A stretch of DNA of 64,000 bases from Azolla caroliniana (lineage: Eukaryota; Polypodiophyta). Under the pieces are notes generated by a model. It did no database searches and was not told where the DNA came from. It was given only the letters and a program-made list of their open reading frames with translations. Positions 22,641 to 35,000 of this stretch are shown here, piece after piece (position 1 is the stretch's first letter; each line of letters starts with the position of its first letter). The stretch is taken from assembly GCA_043228905.1 (NCBI GenBank), contig JBHGNT010000014.1:12710001-12774000 (forward strand), in the 5' to 3' direction. Both the position numbers and the translations under genes were made by a program.

Positions 22641-23329
22641 ACGTGTCCAATAACACCGTGATAAAACTTGCCAAATTTGAGAAATATAACTCCAAATCTA
22701 ACAAGCAATCAGAGATTGTATAAAAGGATTCAAGTATTACCTTCCATTTGAATTGTACAAAAGAAGCAATTGCCCCCCATTGCTAGTCCATGAGGCTTTA
22801 GAGCTAATCCCAAAGGCAATCCCCCAATCAAATCTCTCCAAATGAAGATTTTTGTTACAAGTGGCAATTTAGAATGCCAACTACGTTTTGAGATTTGCCA
22901 TCACCCATGATAAAATTTGTGTATTTTCCATCCTTCTTCGGCCTTAGATGGTAGTCATCCAAGAGAATCAACAAAACGATGATACAAATGATTAGTAGTT
23001 ACTTTTAATGGTGTCTGTCCCCGTAAACACCAATCAATCAACGATTATTCTCCTGTTTGTAGAGGTAAAGGACTTTGCATCAAGGCAATATTTTGTAGTT
23101 GTTCCCAGATAAACACATAATTAGGTGGGATGCGTAATACTTGTAACACTTCAACAAACTCCAAAATTCTTTGTGATGGAGCCTCAACTATATCTCCCAC
23201 CACTTTTTGATCCCCAAACAAAAAAAAAGGTTAAACGAAGAGCACAATCTCTCCTTTCCAGGCCAACATAATAACCAAGAAGACACAAGTAACTCTTTTT
23301 GCAAATAGTTACAATCTTCTCTACAATAT
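22641..23329 (-). pseudogene. LINE ORF2 segment between elements A and D
   Basis: The - strand carries L1-type sequence downstream of the reverse transcriptase, with several stops. Joining it to 40,861 (after removing D and one ATAT) continues the same translation (CKPSYCREDCNYLQKE). Confidence 0.6.
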
Positions 23330-23588
23330 TGTGGTGGTCACATGGACCACACCTAGATTAGGCCCCTACCAAGCCCCATGCACCACACATAGACCACACC
23401 CAAATTAGGCCCCTACCAAGCCTCATGCACCACACCCAAACTAGGCCCCCACCAAGCCCCATAATTAGTAGAGCTAATTGGAGCGGGAGAACACCCTCCA
23501 CGCTAAGAGAGAGTCTATAAAATGTAACTTGAGACATAATGAAAAGGGGGCTATTCTTGAGAGCATTTCACATCTTGAGCATTTCACA
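23330..23588 (+). repeat. 5' LTR of gypsy element D
   Basis: It starts TGTGGTGGTCAC and ends GCATTTCACA. It has three imperfect 'taggccc-accaagcc' units and a TATA box (TCTATAAAAT, 23,514-23,523). By my comparison it differs from the 3' LTR at one base. Confidence 0.92.
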
Positions 23589-23648
23589 TCTTGGTGGAGA
23601 AGACGGGCCAAGCCACCCCAACTCACGACCCCAACAACGCCCGCCACG

Positions 23649-24429
23649 ATGCAACACGACAACAACGACGGCAACGCAAACTCGATGAATCCGGGATTCC
23701 TACAACACAATCAAGGACACCAGCCCACATCGCCAATCGACCAACTGGTTCAATCTCTGTCCAACATCATTTTACAAGTTAACCATACTAACCAAGCCAT
23801 GTTGTCCTTTCTTTCAGCACGATCCGAGCCACAACAAAATCTCCCGGACTCTCGAGTTCGCCCAAAACCGTTCTCCGGCCTACCATCGGAAGATGTCCTC
23901 TCTTGGCTGGATCATTTCGAAATGGTGGCCAGTTACCACCAGTGGCCACACCCTCGGAAGGCAATGGAGATGAAGACACTCCTCGAGAATATCGCGGCAA
24001 CATGGCTTGTACAACAACCCGAAGAGACACGCAACGACTGGGATCTGTTACGAGCAGCCATGATTCGGAATTTTGCTCATCAAGACTCCCGCCAGACGGC
24101 CCTACAACAACTTGAGTCAATTACCCAACAACCACGCGAACCCATCACCCAGTTCGCGGTTCGTTTTGTGCAGATCCTACGCCGGGCTGACGCCAACATG
24201 TCGGAGGACATGAAGTTGTTTTTTTTCTGGTCGCGTATACGACATGACCTCCGCCGCCGTGTACGCGATCAAGGCCCGACGACACTACACGAAGCCATCC
24301 TCACTGCCCAACGCATCGAAGCTGCAGACGCGCACGACATGCACACACCAGGTAATCTCAGTCATGATCATACAAACACTATACCAGCCGTCACTCCCAT
24401 GGACATCGACATCCAGAACGCGCAATTAC
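23649..24429 (+). pseudogene. Gag of element D, 5' part
   Basis: A gag frame starts at ATG 23,649 and runs into copia B. It includes a retrotransposon gag core (PFSGLPSEDVLSWLDHF and FAVRFVQILRRADA). The frame resumes at 29,815 after copia B. Removing B with one ATTAC joins NAQL to RAKRALP in the same frame. The open frame also extends upstream into the LTR, but the first ATG after the primer region is the better start. Confidence 0.8.
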
Positions 24430-25073
24430 TGTTGTACACAGTGCTCGGCCACAACCGAGGAATAGGATCAACTCACAGAAAACAGGAAATACAAAATGCA
24501 CGAAGACAATAGAGAGAAGAGTACACAGGATGTTTTACGTGGAAAACCCTAAATGGGAAAAAACCACGGGAGTCCTCAAACTCCAACTATCACTCTAAAC
24601 AGAGATGTACAATGGTGAAGGTACAAGGCAACAACCTTGAGCTCACTGTCTTCGCCACAAGCGACGGTAATACACAAAGGCAACGACCTCTTCGTCTCTC
24701 TCTCTCTCACTCTCTCTCTCGGCTGCTCTCACTTCGCTCCCTCTAAGTGAAAACAGAAAAATGAGCAACAACGCATAAACTGTTTGCCCTAAGTCATATT
24801 TATACACATATGACTTTCGGGCTATTTACAAATATAGCCTCAAGGGCCCTTGGCAAACATATTCACAGATATGTCCCCGCATCCGGATCTCTCTCCGGGT
24901 ACATTCGTCATCCGGCTCCGTAGCCGGGGTCTTCATCATCCGGCTCCGTAGCCGGGGTACTCTTCATCCGGCTTCATGCCGGGTACTCTTCATCATCCGG
25001 TTCCGTAACCGCAACCGGGCTTGCCGTCATTCATCTCCGGACATCCCATCCGGAGGGACCAAAAATCCCAACA
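24430..25073 (-). repeat. 3' LTR of copia element B
   Basis: It starts TGTTGTACAC and ends ATCCCAACA. A run of CCGG-based short hairpins lies at 24,890-25,055, and this LTR has one more hairpin unit than the other. A TATA-like TATAAAT is on the - strand at 24,798-24,804. Confidence 0.93.
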
Positions 25074-25088
25074 AACTCCCCCTTCACT
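25074..25088 (-). other. Polypurine tract of copia element B
   Basis: On the - strand the sequence AAGTGAAGGGGGAGTT lies directly before the 3' LTR, the expected position for the plus-strand primer. Confidence 0.75.
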
Positions 25089-28000
25089 TCGGCATGGGAT
25101 GTCTCTCCAATCCGATCCTCTTCCGGCATGCTTCCAGCTTGTCGGGTGTGAGCACCTTGGTCAGCATATCCGGCCCGTTCTCGTCCGTGTGGATCTTCGT
25201 CAGCACGAACTCCTTGTCTTCTATCCTTTCCCGGATCCAGTGGTATCTACGCTGGATGTGTTTCGTCCGGGAATGGTAGGCCGCGTTCTTCGCAAGGTGG
25301 ATGGCACTCTGACTATCGTAGTAGAGCCGGTACTCCTCCTGCCGGATACCGAGCTCTCTAATGAAGTCCTTCATCCATATTATTTCCTTGCCGGCTTCAA
25401 CAGCCGCCATGTACTCCGCCTCCGTGGTTGACAACGCAACCGTCTTCTGCAACCTCGACTGCCACGAAACGGCTCCCCCTGCATATGTCATTACATACCC
25501 TGATGTAGACCGGCTGGTATCCGCATCAGCCGACATGTCCGAATCGGTAAATCCATCGAGTTCGGGCTTACCGGAGCCGAATCGGAGGCACATGTTCGAA
25601 GTGCCCTTTAAGTATCGGAGTATCCATTTGACCGCCTTCCAGTGCTCCTTGCCGGGATTACTCATATACCGGCTCACCACTCCGACTGCGTATCCAATGT
25701 CCGGTCGGGTACACACCATTGCGTACATCAAGCTCCCGACGGCAGAGGCATATGGTATCTTCATCATATCCTCCTTTTCAGCTTTTGTCTTGGGACTTTG
25801 CTTGCCCGATAACCTGCAGTTTGCCGGGAGGGTCGACCCGACCGGTCTTGCTTCCGACATGTTGAACCGGTGAAGCACCTTTGTCACATACTTCTCCTGT
25901 GACAGCCACAACTGCTTCTTCTTCCGGTCGCGGATGATGTGCATCCCTAGTATTTGCCTCGCCGGACCCAGGTCCTTCATTGAGAAAGTTCGGTGAAGCG
26001 CTTTCTTCAACATCCGTATCTTGGCCTGGTCCCGTCCGACGATCAACATGTCGTCCACGTACAGGAGGAGTATTAGAAAGTCTCCTCCTTCGAACTTCTT
26101 CTTCACAAACACGCAGTGATCGGACTGCGTTTTGTGGTACCCTTCGTCGGTCATGAAAGAGTCGAACTTCCGGTACCACTGCCGGGGAGCCTGCTTCAGT
26201 CCGTAAAGGCTCTTCTTCAACCGGCACACCAGGTGCTCCTTCCCTTTCTTCTCGAATCCTTCTGGTTGCTGCATGTAGATCTCTTCTTCGAGGTCACCGT
26301 GAAGGAATGCCGTCTTCACGTCCATCTGTTCTACCTCGAGGTCCATGCTTGCCGCTATGCTCAGCACCGTCCGGATGGAGGTCATCTTCACTACCGGGGC
26401 AAATATCTCGTCGAAGTCGACGCCCTTCTTCTGCTGGAACCCCTTCACCACGATCCTGGCTTTGTATCTTGGGGGGTTTCCGGCATCTCCCGGTTTCAGC
26501 TTGAACACCCACTTGTTTCAAAGTGCCCGCTTTCCTTTCGGCAACTCCACAAGTTCATATGTGTGGTTCTCATGCAGGGAATCCATCTCCTCCTGCATGG
26601 CACTTAACCACCTGCGGCTATGTGTGTCAAGCTTTGGTTCTTCAAAACTCTCCGGCTCCCCCTCGTCGGTTAGCAGCACGTGCTCTGGTTCCGGAAATCT
26701 CCGGGGGGCCCTTCTCTCTCTTAGAGGATATCTCCGCTCCGGAGCTTCGGTAACCGGCTCCTCCGTTTCCTCTTCATCCGAATCCATTTCGGGATCGGGG
26801 CCGGTTCCGGTATCAGTTTCATCTTCCTCGGCCGGTTCTGTTTCTTCACCGTCTTCGGCCGGATCCTCGAGTGCTAACCGGTCCCTTGCCGATCGGGACT
26901 GCTCCTCGTAGTGTTGGTCCTCACCGGTCGACTTGGAGCTCTTCATCTTCTTCTCCGACTCCCAGTCGGCGAGTGTCTTGTCCTCCATGAAGATGATATC
27001 ACAACTCCGGAATATCCTTTTGTCGACCGGGTCCCATACTCGGTAGCCGAACTTGTCATCGCCGTAACCGAGGAATATGCATGGCCGGGTCTTTGGATCT
27101 AGCTTTCCTCTCCGGTCCTTTGCCACATGCACATATGCGAGACACCCGAACACCTTCAGGTGCCAGTACGATACCTCCCTACCGGTCCACACTCTCTGCG
27201 GCGTGTCTCCGTCCAAAGGTACTGAGGGTGATCTGTTTATCACGTATGTCGCAGTCGACATTGCCTCAGCCCAAAACCCCTTGGGTAATTTCGCATGCGC
27301 CAGCATACTCCGGACCCTCTCCATTATGGTCCGGTTCATCCTCTCAGCCAGCCCGTTCAGTTCCGGTGTCTTCGGCACAGTAAACTCGAGCCGGATTCCC
27401 TTCGAGCGACAGTACTCCTCGAATTGCCCCCGGTATTCCCCTCCGTTATCCGCTCGTATCGCTTTCAGCTTCTTGCCGGATTCCCTTTCCACTCTCGCGT
27501 GGAGTTCTTTGAAGACGGACAATACTTGTTCCTTTGTCTTCAACGGTGCCGTCCACAGCTTCCGGCTATGGTCATCTATGAATGTTACGAAGTACTGGGC
27601 TCCGCCATGTGACTTCGTTTCTACCTGACACACATCAGTGTGTACCAACTCCAATGGTACACTACGTCTCATCGGTGGTCTTGAGCGGAAGGAGGTCCGG
27701 TTTTGCTTACCGGCCAGACAGTCGGTACACTTCCCCAGTTGTACGTGCTTTACCGGTATCAGGTTGTCTTCGGCAAGCCTCTTCATCCCCTTCTCGCTCA
27801 TGTGGCACAGTCTCTTGTGCCACAGCTCACCGGTAGTGTCAGCTGCCACGTTCAGCTCCTCCGGACATAGCCGGGAATTCATCAGGTACAGTGTGTTGAC
27901 CTTCCGGGCCCGAGCCACTATCAGGCTCCCTTTGCTGAACTTCATGACACCGTTCCGGATGCTACCCGTGTAGCCTTCATCGTCTAGCCTCCCGGCCGAA

Positions 28001-29160
28001 ATCAGGTTCAATCGAACCTCCGGAACGTGTCGAACATCCTTCAGCAGCATCTTGCATCCGGTTGATGTCATCAGCCACACGTCTCCTATGCCGGCAATCC
28101 GGCATGTACCTTCATTTCCCATCCGGACACAGCCGTGCTCACCGGCTGTGTAGGATGAGAAGTATTTCTTCTCCGGGGTCAGGTGGAACGACGCTCCGGA
28201 ATCGACCACCCAGGTCATCTCTTCACCGGCAAGGTTCAGCTCCCTCTCTTCGGTAATGAGCATTATCTCTTCTTCACTTGCCGCGAGTGCCGTCGTTCCT
28301 TTCCGGTCCTGCCCTCGCCGATCCGGACCTCTCCGGTCCGCGGCTCCCCGGTATGCACCGTTTCGCTCCGGTGACTTCTTCGAATCGGTACCGTCGGTTC
28401 CGTTGTCTTTCCGGAAATGCCGACAGTTCTTCTGGAAGTGCCCCGGCTTCCCACAGTAGAAGCATGTAGGTCTCCCCCTCGACTGCGACCGTGTCCCCGA
28501 CTTCTCCCGTCTTTGCGGACTCCGGTTCCGTTGTCTTCCCCGTTCCGATTCGGTAAGCAGCGCCTTCGAGTCGGAGGCCGGTTCTTTATCTCTCCGACGC
28601 GCTTCTTCATTTAGAATACTTGTCTTTACCGTTAGTAAAGACAAGTTCTCTTCCTTACAGGAGGTGCTGAGTGTAACTACCAAGTTCTCCCAGCTCTCCG
28701 GAAGGGTACACATCAGCATGATGGCTTGCATTGCGTCATCCAACGGGAACTTGATCGCCGCAAGCTGGTTCACGAATCCCATGAACGTGCTGACGTGTTC
28801 GACCATGCTCTCGTCGTCCCGGTACTTAAGATTCACTATCTTCCTCATCAGGGAGGTCCGGGTCAGAGCATTCTTCCTCTCATACAGTCCGGACAGCTTC
28901 TGCCACATCTCATAGGCGTTCGTATCGTTCGCCACATGTTGCAGGACACTTACATCGACATATTGCCGGATCGTCACTACGGCTTTCCGGTTCAGGAGCT
29001 TCCACTCCGACTCTATTACTCCCTTGGGTATCTCGGCATTGTCGATCGGTTCGTACAGGTCTCGGATGATGAGAAGGTCTTCCATCTTTATCTTCCAGTC
29101 GGCGTAGTTCTGTGAGTTCAACACCATCATGCCCGGAGGCCCACTACCGCCGCCTTCCAT
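25084..29160 (-). pseudogene. Copia B Gag-Pol polyprotein with one internal stop
   Basis: About 1,358 codons run from ATG 29,160 to 25,084, broken by TGA at 26,518-26,520 in the same frame, just before NKWVFKLK. In order: a gag N-terminus, zinc knuckle CFYCGKPGHFQKNC near residue 233, protease WVVDSGASFHL near 320, and integrase with LVHTDVC, DNGGEY and NGLAERMNRT. Then come RT with YVDDMLIVG and RNase H with VALSTTEAEYMA. The stop lies between integrase and RT, where relatives keep a basic residue; CGA to TGA would explain it. All catalytic motifs I checked are present. The open frame also extends upstream to 29,214, but that part overlaps the primer site and LTR. Confidence 0.92.
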
Positions 29161-29176
29161 TTTCTGTGTTACCGTC

Positions 29177-29188
29177 GCTCTGATACCA
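29177..29188 (-). other. Initiator-tRNA-Met primer binding site of copia B
   Basis: The - strand reads TGGTATCAGAGC three bases after the 5' LTR. This is the standard plant copia primer site. Confidence 0.93.
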
Positions 29189-29191
29189 CTT

Positions 29192-29809
29192 TGTTGTACA
29201 CAGTGCTCGGCCACAACCGAAGAATAGGATCAACTCACAGAAAACAGGAAATACAAAATGCACGAAGACAATAGAGAGAAGAGTACACAGGATGTTTTAC
29301 GTGGAAAACCCTAAATGGGAAAAAACCACGGGAGTCCTCAAACTCCAACTATCACTATAAACAGAGATGTACAATGGTGAAGGTACAAGGCAACAACCTT
29401 GAGCTCACTGTCTTCGCCACAGGCGGCGGTAATACACAGAGGCAACGACCTCTTCGTCTCTCTCTCTCTCTCACTCTCTCTCTCGGCTGCTCTCACTTCG
29501 CTCCCTCTAAGTGAAAACAGAAAAATGAGCAACAACGCATAAACTGTTTGCCCTAAGTCATATTTATACACATATGACTTTCGGGCTATTTACAAATATA
29601 GCCTCAAGGGCCCTTGGCAAACATATTCACAGATATGTCCCCGCATCCGGATCTCTCTCCGGGTACATTCGTCATCCGGCTCCGTAGTCGGGGTACTCTT
29701 CATCCGGCTTCATGCCGGGTACTCTTCATCATCCGGTTCCGTAACCGCAACCGGGCTTGCCGTCATTCATCTCCGGACATCCCATCCGGAGGGACCGAAA
29801 ATCCCAACA
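29192..29809 (-). repeat. 5' LTR of copia element B
   Basis: It matches 24,430-25,073 apart from scattered substitutions, a CT-run length change and one missing 'catccggctccgtagccgg' unit. A TATA-like box on the - strand is at 29,562-29,568. Confidence 0.93.
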
Positions 29810-29814
29810 ATTAC

Positions 29815-29984
29815 GTGCCAAGCGTGCATTGCCCGAACGAGACAGCCAGGGACGCCCCAAATGTTTCTACTACAACAACTATGGCCACATTCGGCGTCAC
29901 TACCGAAAGTGGCAGAATCACCAACAGAAGCAGAACGTCCAATTGGCTGACGCTGCCTCCCTCTCTGAGCTCCCGGAAAACTAA
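29815..29984 (+). pseudogene. Gag of element D, 3' part with a broken zinc knuckle
   Basis: The gag frame resumes after copia B and ends at TAA 29,982-29,984. The nucleocapsid knuckle reads CFYYNNYGHIRRHY. In a C-X2-C-X4-H-X4-C motif the second and third cysteines are now tyrosine (TAC), each one G-to-A change from TGC. The stop overlaps an ATG (TAATG), which begins the protease-pol frame. Confidence 0.75.
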
Positions 29985-31229
29985 TGCGCGGGGTGCCGTA
30001 GGGAGAGCCGCCCCCGCACGTCCACGTCTCCACGTCCTCAACTTCTCCCGTTTCTCCCACGATCGAGCCGCCCCCGCACGTCCACGCCTCCACTTCATCA
30101 ACTTCGCCCGTTTGTACCACAATCGCCCGCCTCCAGCACACGACCCAAGAAGTTCTCCTCGACTCCGGCAGCAGCATCTCTTCCATCAGCGTAGATTTAG
30201 TCACCCAATTACAACTTCCCACGAGCCACGCACCGCCCATTAAAATCCTCTTCGGCGACCAACAACGGGTGTACCACTCACATACGCAAGTCAGGTGCAT
30301 GCTCACCATTAGTTCCGCCCAGATCCACCATCGTTTCTACGTCCTCCCGCGCCAGTTGTTCCCAATCACCTTGGGATGTGATTGGTTCCTCCATAGTCGA
30401 GCCTGTCTCGATTTCTACGCACAACAACTCATCCTCCCAAATCACATTCCGATCACGCTCTTCACTACTCCGCGGGATACCACCCACGTCAGCAACACAC
30501 AATACCTGATATCACCGGCGGAGCGCATCAACGACATCAGACGGCTCCTCGCCACCTTTCCCTCGTTGTCTACACCACCTGTAAAACCTCCCTCGGTCCG
30601 TTTTCCGATTCACCACACGATTCCTACAGGCAACACCCGCCCCATCAACGCAGCTCCCCGACGTCGCTCGCCTCTCGACCACGAGCGCATCGACAACACC
30701 GTCAAAACTATGCTCCAACAAGGGATTATCACACCTTCCAAGAGCGAGTGGATCTCGGAGCCACACATGGTAAAGAAAGGGGATGGTTCTTACCGCTTTT
30801 GTGTCGACTTCCGACAACTGAACCATGTCACCACCCATGACCGATATCCTCTCCCTCGTATCGATGACCTCCTCGACCAGCTTGGCAAATCAAAGTACTT
30901 CACCTCCCTCGATCTAGCCTCGGGATATTGGCAGATCCCGATGAATCCTCACGATGCCCACAAAACTGCATTCCGCACTAGGAAAGGCATTTTTCAGTTC
31001 ACACGGATGCCCTTTGGTCTATCTGATGCGGGGAGCACATTCCAGCGAATGGCTAATGCCATCTTCGATGATCTCATCACCCGCCGTGTCGTCATCGTCT
31101 ATCTAGACGATATTCTGGTACATACAAGCACTTGGGCAGAACACCTTCAAGTCCTTCGGGAGGTCCTAACTTGTGTTCAACGCTATCGATTGTAGCTGCA
31201 ATGGAAGAAGTGCCGATGGGGTAGTACGT
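29984..31229 (+). pseudogene. Protease and RT of element D, 5' part of pol
   Basis: The frame starting at the overlapping ATG 29,984 meets TAG at 29,999-30,001, then is open through a Pro-rich linker duplicated in tandem (EPPPHVH-STSSTSPV twice, 30,006-30,120). Protease LLDSGSS follows near 30,155, then RT with RFCVDFRQLN, MPFGLSDAGSTFQ and VYLDDILVHT. A second TAG at 31,193-31,195 lies in RYRL*LQWKKCRW, where CAG is likely ancestral. Gypsy C is inserted after the codons for KKCRWGS. Removing C and one ACGT continues as CLRFLGYVIS. Confidence 0.85.
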
Positions 31230-32022
31230 TGTCGTGTTATTACGCAAGTGCGTGTGGAAACGAGGCGGGACCGCGGGGGTCTCGAACCAAAGAGCAAGCG
31301 AGGGAGGAGAGAGAGAGAGAACCGGCTACGCAGGACCGGGGATACACAGGGACACGGCCCTTCAGCACGGAGAACGCGAACGAACACCGACACAGACAGA
31401 TGCGAATGACTAAATATATATATTAAGAATGGCTAAACACGACTACAACCCTCGATGGGGCACAGGTTGGTTACAACCGAGCAGGCCGGCGAACAGATGC
31501 CGATGCCTGTTCGCTTCGACGCACAAAGGGGTAGCCGGTCGGAGGTGCTGCCGGAAGCACTCGGGCGTTCCTCGAAACAGCGCGAGCCTCCTCGGAACCC
31601 TGCACAGAAAAGCTAAGGAGCTCGAGAAGGAAGGAAACAGAGAGCGAAGCGTCCAGAAACGGTCCGACAGCACTTCGTCCTCTCCGCCCCCCCAGATCCC
31701 TGGAACAGCTCTTTCCCGCTCTTATATAGTCCGACGAGCAGGCCGTCATGTCAGCTTTATTCCCTGTCCCTTTCGAACAGGGATCCGCTCCGTTCTTCAC
31801 GCATCCGCGTAGTTACGCCGCCGACTCGTGCCGTCCCTTAGCTCGCGCGCGCGCCCTAAAAGACTGTTCGCGCGGTCTTTGTCTCCACTCGTGTTAGGGC
31901 CCGTTCCTGCCGATTATCCTCCTAACTCGCCTCTATGTTCGACTTGGAGCGTGCGCGCGTGAGGAACCGGTTCCCACGCCTTGGTCTGCCGATTCCGCTT
32001 ATGGACGGTTTTCTTCACGACA
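31230..32022 (-). repeat. 3' LTR of gypsy element C
   Basis: Its ends TGTCGTG and CACGACA are perfect inverted repeats of seven bases. The body is GC-rich. Confidence 0.94.
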
Positions 32023-32036
32023 TCCGCCCCCACCTA
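32023..32036 (-). other. Polypurine tract of element C
   Basis: The - strand reads GGTGGGGGCGGA directly before the 3' LTR, close to the tract of element A. Confidence 0.7.
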
Positions 32037-32093
32037 ACCGCGCATCCTCCGGTATGCGCCAAGAGAGTTGGGACGGAGAAAACCGGCCCGTCT

Positions 32094-35000
32094 TCATTCC
32101 TCGCCCGTCTGTTCTTCCTCGTTTTCGGATCGTTCGTCACTGCTGACCAGGAGAGCCGGGTCTGGCTCGTCGTCGTGTCGCTTCTTGAACGCTTTGATCC
32201 GCTTCCCCGCAACCGGTATCGCCATTCTCGTGCCGTCGAGTTCCGCCAGGTGATATGTCCCGTTGTCATTGGCGCTCCGTACCACGTAAGGCCCGAACCA
32301 CCTTCGTGCGAACTTCCGTGTAGCTCGGTGCTGGTTGTCGAGGCTGCTGTCGTAGACGAGCACCCAGTCACCTTCTTCGATTTTCTTCGGTCGGAGCCGA
32401 TGCGTTCGGTCGAACCTGGCTTTGTTCTTTTTCCTCGCCACCCGGAGCTTCTCCGCAGCCAGTTCCACGTCCTCCGGTCTCCGCTCGAGCTGTCGTATGC
32501 GCGCGGCCAACAACTCCTCCCGGCTCATCTCGTCCCTCCAGTCGACCGTTGCCCACGAGGAGATCGTCCGTTCCATCGGCATGATCGGCTTCTGGCCGAA
32601 CATGAGCTCCGTCGGCATATACCCAGTTACCGAACTGTGCGTGGTCCGGTCTGCCCACAAAGCATAAGGTAGCAGCCCCGGCCAGTTACCGACTCGGCCT
32701 CCGCATGCCCGAACCAACGCCTTGACGATCGGTCCGTGTCCGCGCTCCACCTTTCCATTCGCCTCCGGATTGTACGCAGTGGTGAGCGAGAGCTTAACTC
32801 CGAGCCGGTCGAACAGCTCCGCGGCTTCTTCGGCGTCCAACTCCCCTCGGTCAGCCACGATCTTCCCGACGCACCCGTACCGGCATATCACGTCCTCGAT
32901 TAGGAACCGGCATACGGCCGCGGTCGTTTTGTTCGGAAGGGCCCGGCCTTCCACCTGGTTCGTCAGATCCTCCCGCGCTAGGACCAGGTACCGCATCTGT
33001 CCTACCCCCATTGGCATCGTCACCAGATCTACCATCCATTTGAAGTGGATGGTCGGAGGGTACGTGGGGTGAAGCTCGTCCCGATGTCGGACTATGGAGT
33101 GCATCTGACAGCTCTCGCAAGTTGTCACGAACCGATGCACGTCCTGGTACTGCCCCGGCCACCAATACTTCCCCTTTAGTTTCTCAAACGTAGCCCATGT
33201 CCCACGGTGTCCAGCCCAAGGGCTGTCGTGGTAGGCCGTCAGCAGCTCCTCCCGTTCTACCTTCATCGCCACCACCCGGAGCGGAGCGCCGTCCCTCTTC
33301 TTCGGGTGCTTCCATAGATAGCCATCCCGCAGAAAGAACCGGTACGCTTTCTTCCGGATCCGGTTGGCCTCGTCCTTCGTCCATGACGCATCGGGCGTCA
33401 TTGTCTTCAAAAACCCACCGATCTGCAGCCACTCCCCGTCGTACTTGCTCGCGTCGAAGTCGTTAAGCGCCGGAGTGCTTGTTCCGTCGGTTGTTACATA
33501 CGCAGTCTCGAAGAAGTCCACGCCGACCTCTTCGTCCTCCGAAACCATGCCGCCCTCGTCATCGAATCTCGCCCTTGAAAGCATGTCGGCCATGGCGTTG
33601 TCTTTCCCGGAAATGTGTCGTATTTCCGGGTCCAGGGACTTGATGTACGCTATCCACCTGAGCATTGCCAGGTCCGGCGTCGCGCATCCGGAAACCATGC
33701 CGAGAATTGGCATGCAATCCGTCTCTATGATTACCTCCGTCCCGATCAGATAGTCCTTGTCGGCCTTTACCGCCGAAACGATACCCCAGAGTTCGCGTTT
33801 AACCTGGGCGTATCCTCGCTGCCGTTCACTGAGGACCTTCGCGCCGAATCGGATCGGAAACCGATTGCCGTCCTCGTCTCCTTGGTTGACGACCCACCCG
33901 ATTCCGGTCGGACTCGTGTCAACCGTTATGTACACTGGGGTGCCCTTCCGGTAGACGGCCTTTCGGAGCGCCGGTGCTGCCGAAAGAGCCTCCTTCAGCT
34001 TCCGGACCGACTCCGTGTGCTTGTCTAGCCATTCGAATCTTCGCCCTTTCTTCAATAATCCGTACAGCGGCTCCGCGACGTGCGCGTAATGCGGGATCCA
34101 TATGTGGTAGAAGGCGCATGCTCCCAAGAATCTTCGTACTTCCGTGACCGAGCTGCATTCAGGCTTCATCGCGGAGATGGCTTCTATCTTTGCCGGAGAC
34201 GGTTTCCGGCCATATGGCCCACATAAATGTCCGACCACCATGATTTCCGACTGCCCGAACGCTGACTTCTCCCCCGAGAAGGTGAGCCTCGCATCCTCTA
34301 GCCTTTGCAGCACCTTCTCGCAGTTGTCGATGTGCGTCACCACGAATCGCCGGCATCCGTCCGGCCCGATCGTCTCGTCCTTCTCTTCTACCGGGCATCC
34401 CTTGATCGGGATGTCGTCTAGAAACGGCATGGTGATGTCCGGGATGCAGTCCCTCAGCACCTTGTTCATTGCATTCACCATGTGGGCCACCGAGTTGGTC
34501 CCTCCTTGCGGCAGCGTGCACATCCGCACTAGGCCGAGGGGAGTTCGCATCGTCGTAATGTCTCTGCTCTCCACGGCTAGCTGGAACTGGTCGTACCCTG
34601 AATATAGATCACCGACCGAGTAAATCGACCTTCCGGCGAAGGCCTCCGCGAACTCGTCTATGGTCGGTCCGATCCCTGCGTTCCGAATGGTCACCCTATT
34701 GACCGGTTGCAGGTCCTGAATGAAGCGCAATGATCCGTTTTTCTTTGGTACCGTAAACCACCGGTTCGAGTACGGGGCGCTCGACGGCTCGAGAATGCCC
34801 ATAACAACTTTCTGCTTCAACAGCTCCATCAACTTCGGGATGTGAGCTCTTGGAACCGGAATTGGCTTGAGATTCCACGGTACATGCGGTACTGTGAATA
34901 TCACCATCGGCTCTACGATCGTCGGGTCTACGCACCCGATTTCCTCCGGTGAGAATGCGAAGGCTTTCCCGTGCCTTCCGAGCATCCTCCGAAACCGGTC

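Larger units (their letters stand above)
24430..29809 (-). mobile_element. Copia element B, nearly intact
   Basis: LTRs of 644 and 618 bp flank one polyprotein frame on the - strand. Target duplication ATTAC is perfect (24,425-24,429 and 29,810-29,814). The order gag, protease, integrase, RT, RNase H is that of Ty1-copia. One in-frame TGA at 26,518-26,520 is the only break I see. The LTRs differ by about seven substitutions plus copy-number changes in short repeats. Confidence 0.95.

Noticed and set aside
29161-29214. Earlier start for the copia B polyprotein
   Set aside because: This part covers the primer binding site and LTR edge, which are not translated in copia elements.
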